64,000 nt of DNA from Burkholderiales bacterium RIFCSPLOWO2_02_FULL_57_36 (lineage in GTDB: Bacteria; Pseudomonadota; Gammaproteobacteria; Burkholderiales; Burkholderiaceae_D): positions 1 to 64,000 of the forward strand of contig MESE01000148.1 in assembly GCA_001770855.1 (NCBI GenBank), read 5' to 3'. Positions 42,472 to 49,796 of the stretch are shown piece by piece. Both the position numbers and the translations under genes were made by a program. Positions within the stretch are counted from its first letter, which is position 1. The number at the start of each line of letters is the position of its first letter. The notes beneath the pieces are model-generated. The model was not told the DNA's origin. It saw nothing but the letters and a program-made list of their open reading frames with translations, and made no database searches.

Positions 42472-43083
42472 ATGAAGGGTTTGTATATTGTCACGCCCGA
42501 TTGGGATGACACTCAGAAGCTGCTGGACGTCACGGAAATGGCCTTGCGCGGCGGCGCTGCGCTGGTGCAGTACCGCCACAAGACCGCGGGCGAGACGTTG
42601 CGCCGCGAGCAGACCGAGTGCTTGCTGGCATTGTGCCGCAGCTATCAGCGCCCGCTGATCATAAACGATCATATTGATTTATGTCTGGCGGTCGATGCCG
42701 ATGGCGTGCATATCGGCGGCACCGACATGTCGGTGGCTCAGGCACGCGCGATACTGGGCTCCGACAAGATTGTCGGTGCTTCATGCTATGGAGACTTGCA
42801 GCTTGCACGCGATGCGCATCGGGACGGCGCCAGCTACGTTGCGTTCGGCGGATTCTATCCGTCGCGCGTGAAAAAATATCCGGTAACCACGTCGTCCCAG
42901 ATCGTCACCCAGTCGAAATCCGAAATGCCATTGCCCGTCGTTGTGATCGGCGGCATGACTGAAAAAGATGCAGCGCCGCTGGTGGCATGCGGCGCTGACA
43001 TGGTGGCAGCGATCAGTAGCGTATATTTGGCCGCGGACCCCGAGATGGCGGCCCGCGATTTTGTCCGGTTGTTCGGCAAATGA
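42472..43083 (+). CDS. thiE: Thiamine-phosphate synthase
   Basis: A 203-residue TIM barrel joining HMP-PP with thiazole phosphate. Marks are VQYRHKTAGETLRREQ, LIINDHIDLCLAVDADGVHIG and YVAFGGFYPSRVKKY. It is the last gene of the thi operon, 71 bp after thiD and 39 bp from the convergent dapA-like gene. Confidence 0.95.
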   Translation: MKGLYIVTPDWDDTQKLLDVTEMALRGGAALVQYRHKTAGETLRREQTECLLALCRSYQRPLIINDHIDLCLAVDADGVHIGGTDMSVAQARAILGSDKIVGASCYGDLQLARDAHRDGASYVAFGGFYPSRVKKYPVTTSSQIVTQSKSEMPLPVVVIGGMTEKDAAPLVACGADMVAAISSVYLAADPEMAARDFVRLFGK

Positions 43084-43122
43084 CATGGGCGCGCGGCTAA
43101 GAGCTCGACCGCTTCACCCGGA

Positions 43123-43992
43123 TTAATCTTTTTCCAATCGCATCAATTCCTCTTTCAGCCGATCTTTCAAGGTGGTTGAAGCCATTTGCATTGGCGGGCG
43201 CAACTCGTCGGAGATCATTCCCATCAATGACAATGCAGCTTTGAGCGGCCCCGGGTTGGCATCCGAGAAAAGCAATTGCATGATCGGGAGCAATCGATAA
43301 AATATCTCTCTTGCCTGCGCAAGTTCGCCCGATTTCACATGCTGCATAAGGCATACAAACAGATCCGGCCGGATATGTGCCGAAGCGGCGATGGCGCCGG
43401 TGCCGCCGAAGCATAGCGTTGAAAGGATTTGCATATCGTCGCCGGCGAGCACATCCAGCTCCCCGTCCGCGATCAAATTCATGGTCAGCGCTTGATCGCC
43501 GCCGCAGTCCTTGAGCGCAACAATACGTTCATGTTTGGCGATGGCCCGCATGGTGGCCAGGTCAATAACGACTCCTGTGCGATATGGAATATTGTAGATG
43601 ACCACGGGCACCGAAGCCGCATCCGCCAAGGTGCGGAAATAGGCAATGATTCCCGTTTGTGACGGCCTGATGTAGTACGGTGGCGGCACCAGCAGCCCTG
43701 CGATCGGTCGGCTCTGAACCTGCTTTAGCATGCTCGCCAGAGATGCCATGTTGTTGCCGGCCAGACCCATCATTACGGGACAGTCCGGTACCGCGTCGAT
43801 GACTGCATCCAGCACCATCAATTGTTCACTATGGCTGAGTGCGGCGGCTTCGCCAGTCGAGCCGCAGACGACAAAGCCGGATACACCAGCGTCTGCCATG
43901 CGGCGCGTCATTGCCTGAAGAGCGGGAATGTCCACATCTCCGTTCTGAAACGGGGTGATCAATGGCACCCAAATACCTGAAAAACATGTCAT
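43123..43992 (-). CDS. DapA-family aldolase (4-hydroxy-tetrahydrodipicolinate synthase-like)
   Basis: A 289-residue class I aldolase of the DHDPS/N-acetylneuraminate lyase family. The Schiff-base lysine is in IVALKDCGGD, the catalytic tyrosine in VVIYNIPYRTGV, and the pyruvate-binding loop in VCGSTGEAAALSHSE. The sequence fits DapA, the first step of the lysine branch, but catabolic paralogues share these motifs. Its isolated, apparently operator-controlled promoter is more like a regulated paralogue; the genome should be checked for a second dapA. Confidence 0.88.
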   Translation of the reverse strand: MTCFSGIWVPLITPFQNGDVDIPALQAMTRRMADAGVSGFVVCGSTGEAAALSHSEQLMVLDAVIDAVPDCPVMMGLAGNNMASLASMLKQVQSRPIAGLLVPPPYYIRPSQTGIIAYFRTLADAASVPVVIYNIPYRTGVVIDLATMRAIAKHERIVALKDCGGDQALTMNLIADGELDVLAGDDMQILSTLCFGGTGAIAASAHIRPDLFVCLMQHVKSGELAQAREIFYRLLPIMQLLFSDANPGPLKAALSLMGMISDELRPPMQMASTTLKDRLKEELMRLEKD

Positions 43993-44246
43993 GCGAATCT
44001 CCTTTGTGCAGACCGACAGGTCGCCATCAGGAAGACTCGCAAGGAAGCGGTGATACAGAGGAGGATTGGAATTCGACCTTTGCGCCTGCCGTCCTGTCAG
44101 CCCACCTGACGGGACAGCGCGCCCCGGTCAGATGAGCGACTGTTTCTTTGATTTTCCGTTGCTGCCGGCGTGTGTCCGCACTCGGGCGATCAGGCCCGAT
44201 GCAAAAACAAGGTCGGCGGCAAAAGAACTCATGTAGTTGTGGAGTA

Positions 44247-44258
44247 AACAATATTGTT
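44247..44258. promoter_or_regulatory. Perfect palindrome AACAATATTGTT at the dapA-like transcription start
   Basis: The 12-bp palindrome sits just downstream of the minus-strand -10 box, over the expected start site, a typical repressor position. Confidence 0.5.
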
Positions 44259-44301
44259 GCCAATTATGCGGACGATGAATACAGTGTGTCAAGGCAACAA
44301 T
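44253..44301 (-). promoter_or_regulatory. dapA-like promoter flanked by an inverted repeat
   Basis: On the minus strand TTGACA (44292-44287) and CATAAT (44268-44263) are spaced 18 bp. ATTGTTGCC (44253-44261) and GGCAACAAT (44293-44301) are exact complements that flank the two boxes. Confidence 0.55.
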
Positions 44302-44362
44302 AGACTCACCGTACGGTATGCATGCTGACTGGATATGACCTCATCGACCGAGCCCACCCGGC

Positions 44363-44368
44363 TATAAT
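44363..44368 (+). promoter_or_regulatory. TATAAT -10 box immediately before uvrD
   Basis: A perfect TATAAT ends 6 bp before the uvrD ATG, so a transcript from it would begin at or next to the start codon. No good -35 box is seen. Confidence 0.4.
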
Positions 44369-44374
44369 CTCAAG

Positions 44375-46657
44375 ATGCAAAATCTTCTGAATAATCTCAA
44401 TCCCGAACAACTCGCTGCGGTGACGCTGCCTGCGCAGCCGGCGCTGATTCTCGCTGGAGCCGGCTCGGGCAAGACCCGGGTGTTGACGACCCGTATCGCA
44501 TGGCTGATCCAGACCGGACAGGTATCGCCGGCCGGTGTACTCGCCGTCACATTTACCAACAAGGCCGCCAAGGAAATGATGACGCGGCTGTCGGCGATGC
44601 TGCCGATCAATACACGCGGCATGTGGATCGGTACTTTTCACGGATTGTGTAATCGATTGCTGCGTGCTCACTATCGCGATGCCGGATTGCCTCAGACGTT
44701 CCAGATACTGGATTCGCAAGACCAGTTGTCGGCCATCAAGCGCTTGTTGAAGTCGCTTAACATCGACGACGAGAAATATCCGCCAAGAAATTTGATGTAT
44801 TTCATCAATAGCGCAAAGGATCAGGGTCTACGGGCCAAAGATGTCGAAGTCAATGACGACTATAATCGCAAGTTCGTCGAACTGTATGAGGCTTACGACA
44901 ATCAATGCCAGCGGGAAGGCGTCGTTGATTTCGCGGAACTGTTGTTACGCACCTATGAACTGTTAAGCCGGAATCAACCGTTGCGCGAGCATTATCAAAG
45001 CCGCTTCAAGCATATCCTGGTCGACGAATTCCAGGACACCAACGACTTGCAGTATCTCTGGCTGAAACTGATGGCGGGCGAACATGGCGCGGTATTCGCG
45101 GTTGGCGATGATGATCAGAGCATCTATGCATTCCGAGGCGCCAACGTCGGCAACATGGCCGCATTCGAACGCGAGTTCCGCGTCGAGAATCTGATCAAGC
45201 TGGAGCAGAATTATAGGTCTCATGCGCATATTCTCGATACTGCGAATGCGCTGATTTCCTATAACACCAGGCGGCTCGGGAAAAATCTGCGCACAGATGC
45301 CGGACACGGAGAACCGGTACGTATTTATGAAGCCAGCAGCGATCTGCAAGAGGCGCAATGGATTATCGAAGAATCCAAAAGCCTGATCGGCGAAGGCGCG
45401 GCACGCAGCGAAATCGCGATTCTCTATCGCTCCAACGCACAGTCGCGCGTGATCGAACATGCATTGTTTTCAGCGGGCATTCCATACCGGGTTTACGGCG
45501 GCCAGCGGTTTTTCGAGCGCGCCGAAGTCAAGCACGCGATCGCCTATCTGCAGTTGATGGATAACCCGCACAACGATTCCGCATTTTTGCGCGTGGTTAA
45601 TTTCCCGACGCGCGGCATCGGCGCGCGTTCGATCGAACAATTGCAGGATGCCGCGCGCCAGTACGGTATTTCACTGTATGCGGCCGTGCCGTATGTCGCC
45701 GGTAAAGCGGGATCTTCGCTTGGTGCATTCATCAAAATGATTGAGGGCGCGCGTTTCGAAACACAACAGTTGCCGCTGCCGGAAATGGTGAAGGTTGTGC
45801 TCGACATGAGCGGACTGATACCGCATTATCAGAATGAAAGGGAAGGCGCGGATCGAATCGAAAATCTGGAGCAACTCGTCAGCGCCGCGACGCTGTTCGT
45901 AGCGGAAGAAGGTTTTGGAATGGAAGCGCCTGCGCAGTTGGGACCGAAGAGCCAGTCGCAGGCCGGAGCAGCGATTACCATTGCCGATGGCGTTGAAATA
46001 TTCGATGCGGACGCGCCATTGCCCGCCGTGATGTCACCGCTGTCGGCATTTTTGTCGCACGCTTCGCTGGAAGCCGGTGATAACCAGGCTCAGGCCGGAC
46101 AGGATGCGATTCAGCTGATGACGGTGCATTCAGCCAAGGGACTGGAGTTCGATGCGGTATTCATTACTGGCCTCGAAGAAGGATTGTTCCCGCATGAGAA
46201 TAGCGAGAAGGCGGAAGGCGGTGTCGAGGAAGAGCGGCGCCTGATGTATGTCGCCATCACGCGCGCCAAGAAACGGCTGTACATGAGTTTTTCACAAACC
46301 CGGATGCTGCACGGGCAGACACGCTACAACATGAAGTCGCGCTTTTTCGACGAATTACCGGAAGAGGGACTCAAATGGCTCTCGCCGAAAGTGCAGCATC
46401 AGTGGTTCGGCCATCATCATAAATCGGCATGGGACGATGCGCCGAGTGTTGGGGCAAATAATATTGCGCAAGGATTCGGCAAGCAAGACATCGGCTGGCG
46501 TATCGGTGAGACGGTATTTCACCAGAAATTCGGCGAAGGTGTGATCGTCAATATTGAAGGCGGCGGCACCAATGCGCGCGCCAATATCAATTTTGGACGG
46601 CATGGAATGAAGCTGCTGGACCTTGGCATCGCCAAACTGGACAAGGTTGCATCGTAA
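44375..46657 (+). CDS. uvrD: UvrD/Rep-family DNA helicase (helicase II)
   Basis: A 760-residue SF1A 3'-5' helicase. Walker A AGAGSGKTRVL is at about 27, with FTNKAAKEMMTRL (motif Ia), LVDEFQDTNDLQY (II), DDDQSIYAFRGA (III), and the C-terminal MTVHSAKGLEFDAVFI (V) and EEERRLMYVAITRAKKRL (VI). The C-terminal tail (HQKFGEGVIVNIEG) is the UvrD/PcrA-type beta-hairpin domain. It acts in nucleotide excision and mismatch repair. Confidence 0.95.
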   Translation: MQNLLNNLNPEQLAAVTLPAQPALILAGAGSGKTRVLTTRIAWLIQTGQVSPAGVLAVTFTNKAAKEMMTRLSAMLPINTRGMWIGTFHGLCNRLLRAHYRDAGLPQTFQILDSQDQLSAIKRLLKSLNIDDEKYPPRNLMYFINSAKDQGLRAKDVEVNDDYNRKFVELYEAYDNQCQREGVVDFAELLLRTYELLSRNQPLREHYQSRFKHILVDEFQDTNDLQYLWLKLMAGEHGAVFAVGDDDQSIYAFRGANVGNMAAFEREFRVENLIKLEQNYRSHAHILDTANALISYNTRRLGKNLRTDAGHGEPVRIYEASSDLQEAQWIIEESKSLIGEGAARSEIAILYRSNAQSRVIEHALFSAGIPYRVYGGQRFFERAEVKHAIAYLQLMDNPHNDSAFLRVVNFPTRGIGARSIEQLQDAARQYGISLYAAVPYVAGKAGSSLGAFIKMIEGARFETQQLPLPEMVKVVLDMSGLIPHYQNEREGADRIENLEQLVSAATLFVAEEGFGMEAPAQLGPKSQSQAGAAITIADGVEIFDADAPLPAVMSPLSAFLSHASLEAGDNQAQAGQDAIQLMTVHSAKGLEFDAVFITGLEEGLFPHENSEKAEGGVEEERRLMYVAITRAKKRLYMSFSQTRMLHGQTRYNMKSRFFDELPEEGLKWLSPKVQHQWFGHHHKSAWDDAPSVGANNIAQGFGKQDIGWRIGETVFHQKFGEGVIVNIEGGGTNARANINFGRHGMKLLDLGIAKLDKVAS

Positions 46658-46696
46658 ATCGGCGCTTGATCCAGTACGTCTAGCGCTAATCCTCGG

Positions 46697-47476
46697 TCAT
46701 TCCGCGATTTCCCCGGCCGCATCCGGCTTGGCGAACAGATGCGTGTAAGTCGGATAAAAGGAGCAATACATGATCACGGTCATGACCATTGACATGGTCA
46801 TCAGGAAGATCATCGTCACCGCGGATTTCCCGGTCAATAGCCCAATCAGCCCGCTGACCAGCACCGGTAGCAGCACGCCGATGGCGATCCACGCAAATCC
46901 GTACACCAGGAAAGCCTTGCCGGCGCGGCGCACCGAAAAAAAACTGTAAAAAATCGCTTGCATGAGCCCCATTTTTTGCCAGGTGATCAGCGGCGCGGCA
47001 TACCAGAATGCCATTGCCGCCGGCAGATAGACCGCCGCCGCAAACAGCATTGCCGTCGACATGTTCGATCCTTGCACGGTTTCTGCGTCCAGCGTAATCT
47101 GGCCTGTCATCGCCTTGAAAAAAACGCCGCCGTCAATCAGGCTCGATGCAGAAATCGCGATGCTCGCCGCTATCACGTACAACCCACCCAGTTTGAGCAG
47201 CGTTATGAATGCAGGCGAACGAAAACCGGTCAGCAGCAGGTTTGGATAAACCCGTTTTCCCTGCTCGACATCGGCGCATGCCTGCATGAATGCCATCGAG
47301 AAAGTCGGGATCAGGATCAATGGCAGCAATTGTCCGAAGAATGGAATGATTCCGACGACAATCATCAGAAAGAAATAGCTCAGGAACAGCGTGGATAATT
47401 CGGCCGGCTGTTTGCGAAACAACGCGAAGCCTTCCTTGATCCATAGCCAGCCGAGGGTTGCGGGAAATTTTTGCAT
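46697..47476 (-). CDS. BPSS1780-family multi-pass membrane protein
   Basis: A 259-residue inner-membrane protein with about six hydrophobic segments. The start MQKFPATLGWLWIKEGFALFRKQP is typical of this Burkholderiales family. ATG 47476 is used here; an in-frame TTG lies 6 bp upstream. It starts 2 bp after the thrB stop, so the two are translationally coupled. Function unknown. Confidence 0.85.
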   Translation of the reverse strand: MQKFPATLGWLWIKEGFALFRKQPAELSTLFLSYFFLMIVVGIIPFFGQLLPLILIPTFSMAFMQACADVEQGKRVYPNLLLTGFRSPAFITLLKLGGLYVIAASIAISASSLIDGGVFFKAMTGQITLDAETVQGSNMSTAMLFAAAVYLPAAMAFWYAAPLITWQKMGLMQAIFYSFFSVRRAGKAFLVYGFAWIAIGVLLPVLVSGLIGLLTGKSAVTMIFLMTMSMVMTVIMYCSFYPTYTHLFAKPDAAGEIAE

Positions 47477-47478
47477 TA

Positions 47479-48435
47479 TCAAAAAAGGGATGGGGCCGGT
47501 TCAGTTATGCGTTTTCGCAAAATACGCTCAAAGTGGGTTGGGTCGTGCGCCGTCAGCAGTTCCGCGTCGCGCGGCAGATAAAAATCGTAAAGCCGCGATA
47601 TCCAGAAGCGCAATGCGCCTGCGCGCAACATCGGTTGCCAGGCAATTTGTTCCGCGGCGCTGAAAGGCCGTGCCGCATGGTAGGCGTCAAGCATTTCACG
47701 TGCCCGAGCAACGTCGAGCGCGCCGCTGTCAAGGTCGATGCACCAGTCATTGACGGTGACCGCGACATCAAACAGCCAGGTATCGCAACCGGCAAAATAA
47801 AAATCGAAGAAGCCGGTAAGACGATCGCCGTCGAACATCACATTGTTGCGAAACAGATCGGCGTGAATCGGACCGCGCGGCAATTGATGATAGGGTTCGG
47901 ATGCGGCGAATGCCTCTTGGAAATGCATTTCGGCGCGCAGCAGATGCTGGCTGTCATCGGGCAGATACGGCAACACGGTCGGCGTGGTTTCGTTCCACCA
48001 GTCCAGGCCGCGTAAATTGGGTTGACGCATCTTAAAATCGCGCGCCGCCAAATGCAATTTGGCCAGCATCGTGCCAACCTCTGCGCAATGGACGGGCGTC
48101 GGCGCCATTTGGCATTTACCTTCGAGCTTGGTAACGATGCATGCGGGCTTGCCATGCAGCGAGTTCAGGATTTCACCTTCTGTATTGGCCACGGGCGCCG
48201 GTACCAATATGCCGCGATCGGCCAGATGACGCATCAGGTAAAGATAAAACGGCAGTTGTTCAAAAGTCAGCTTTTCAAATATCGTCAGTACATATTCGCC
48301 GGCTTCGGTCGTGACAAAAAAATTGCTGTTCTCAATGCCTGACGAAATGCCTTTGATTGCCAGGACTTTACCTAACGGGAATTGCCTGGCCCATTGGGCG
48401 AGGTCGTCCAAACTGACCGAAGTGAATACTGCCAT
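47479..48435 (-). CDS. thrB: Homoserine kinase, ThrB type II (APH fold)
   Basis: A 318-residue kinase of the aminoglycoside phosphotransferase fold, not the GHMP-type ThrB of E. coli. The catalytic loop [17 protein letters not shown] and the metal motif [18 protein letters not shown] are clear. It phosphorylates homoserine for threonine synthesis. Gene order DUF2782-thrB-BPSS1780 suggests one operon on the minus strand. Confidence 0.93.
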   Translation of the reverse strand: MAVFTSVSLDDLAQWARQFPLGKVLAIKGISSGIENSNFFVTTEAGEYVLTIFEKLTFEQLPFYLYLMRHLADRGILVPAPVANTEGEILNSLHGKPACIVTKLEGKCQMAPTPVHCAEVGTMLAKLHLAARDFKMRQPNLRGLDWWNETTPTVLPYLPDDSQHLLRAEMHFQEAFAASEPYHQLPRGPIHADLFRNNVMFDGDRLTGFFDFYFAGCDTWLFDVAVTVNDWCIDLDSGALDVARAREMLDAYHAARPFSAAEQIAWQPMLRAGALRFWISRLYDFYLPRDAELLTAHDPTHFERILRKRITEPAPSLF

Positions 48436-48492
48436 AGTAAGATTAGTTGAAGATGAATCGGCAAGCGGCAGCGGATACGGCGCGCATGTTTC

Positions 48493-48924
48493 TCATTGGT
48501 TTTTTGGCGGGGCAACCGGAGCAGGAGGCGGTGCGATTGTCGCAGCTTGCGCGGCTGCCGCCTTGGCTTTTTCCGGGTCGCGGCTCCAATCGAATTCCAG
48601 AATTTTCCATTGCGGTGCACGTGTCGCGCTACGTCGCGCATCGTCATGCAGCGCGCTGCCGGCCGCTGTATTTGGTTTCAGGTAATAAGTACTGTTGCCG
48701 CTTTCGACTTTTACCGATGTCACTTGCCCCCGGTCGCGCTCTTCAACGATCCGGTAATTTGTTTCCGGACTGCTGATAGTTATGTCCGGGGCCTTGCCTT
48801 CCTCAAGCTGCTGCAGTTGCGGCGGAGCTGCTTCCACGGCTGTCTGTTGCGCAACCGCTGGCTGCGGCAATGCAAAAACTGCACTAAAGGCGGAAATAAC
48901 AGAACAATATTTGAATATGCGCAT
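48493..48924 (-). CDS. DUF2782 family exported protein
   Basis: A 143-residue protein with a signal peptide (MRIFKYCSVISAFSAVFALP, then QPAVA before QQ). The central ITISSPETNYRIVEERDRGQ and VKVESGNSTYYLKPN match DUF2782. The C-terminus is rich in alanine and proline and ends VAPPKNQ. Homologues sit beside polA and thrB in many betaproteobacteria. Function unknown; it probably resides in the periplasm. Confidence 0.88.
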   Translation of the reverse strand: MRIFKYCSVISAFSAVFALPQPAVAQQTAVEAAPPQLQQLEEGKAPDITISSPETNYRIVEERDRGQVTSVKVESGNSTYYLKPNTAAGSALHDDARRSATRAPQWKILEFDWSRDPEKAKAAAAQAATIAPPPAPVAPPKNQ

Positions 48925-49058
48925 GGCGATTTTTCAAGAGCGGAATAAATTGTGAAGAATCGGACGTTTCTCCGGATACAAACGCATGCACGCTGACTGA
49001 ACCTGGCGAATCAGTGCTATCAGCATTGTAACAAACCAGGCAGGCACCAGATTGTTTC

Positions 49059-49796
49059 TTATAAAAATGAGCCGGTTTGCTTTTCGGTTTCAGGTGGAGC
49101 CATTTCGCGGGCTTCATAAAATGCAAAAATTGCATCGACCACGTTTGCCGGTTCGTCAATGACCTGTACCAGATTCATGTCCTTGGCGGCAATCATCCCA
49201 TCCGGTACCAATTGGTTGGTGAACCATTCGAGCAATCCTCGCCAGAACGTGGTGCCGACCAGAATGACTGGAATCTGGCGTGATTTCCCGGTTTGAATCA
49301 GCGTCAACACTTCCATCAACTCATCCAGTGTACCGAATCCACCAGGAAGGACGACATACGCATCAGCGTATTTGACGAAGGCCACCTTGCGTGCAAAAAA
49401 ATGACGGAAGCTAAGTGAAATATTTTGCCAGGTATTAGCGGTTTGCTCGCGCGGCAATTCAATGTTTAACCCGACCGACGGCGACCGGCCCTCGAATGCG
49501 CCCTTGTTTGCGGCTTCCATGATGCCGGGACCGCCGCCCGAAATGACCGCGAAACCTTCATCCGACAAGCGCCGTGCGATATCGACGCCGAGAGCGTAGT
49601 AGGGATTGTCGTGCGTGATCCGGGCCGAACCGAAGATCGACACGGCGGGGTGCAATTCCGACAGGCGCTCGGTTGCCTCGATAAACTCTGCCATAATCGT
49701 GAGCATTTGCCATGACTCACGCGCTTTCTTCGAGGTTGCGCGTCCGAGGTTGGTTACTTGCCGCAGCCGCGGCACGTTTTTCCTGTCGATTTCCAT
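49059..49796 (-). CDS. LOG family protein (TIGR00730)
   Basis: A 245-residue Rossmann-fold protein. GGGPGIMEAANKGAFEG and PGGFGTLDELMEVL are the LOG signature of cytokinin-riboside monophosphate phosphoribohydrolases. In bacteria these hydrolyse nucleoside monophosphates. The roughly 33-residue N-terminal extension before ESWQMLTIMAEFI is common in Burkholderiales. If it begins at ATG 49796, its start codon directly abuts that of polA. Confidence 0.92.
   Translation of the reverse strand: MEIDRKNVPRLRQVTNLGRATSKKARESWQMLTIMAEFIEATERLSELHPAVSIFGSARITHDNPYYALGVDIARRLSDEGFAVISGGGPGIMEAANKGAFEGRSPSVGLNIELPREQTANTWQNISLSFRHFFARKVAFVKYADAYVVLPGGFGTLDELMEVLTLIQTGKSRQIPVILVGTTFWRGLLEWFTNQLVPDGMIAAKDMNLVQVIDEPANVVDAIFAFYEAREMAPPETEKQTGSFL

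Larger units (their letters stand above)
43993..44374. other. Regulatory region between the dapA-like gene and uvrD
   Basis: No supported gene lies here. It contains the dapA-like promoter and palindromes (44247-44301), a long leader with a GTCCTGTCAG/CTGACGGGAC hairpin at 44091-44115, and the uvrD -10 box at 44363. A small minus-strand frame is rejected. Confidence 0.6.

Noticed and set aside
44027-44263. Small minus-strand protein starting at 44263
   Set aside because: The start would overlap the predicted -10 box, composition is atypical and no ribosome binding site is seen.
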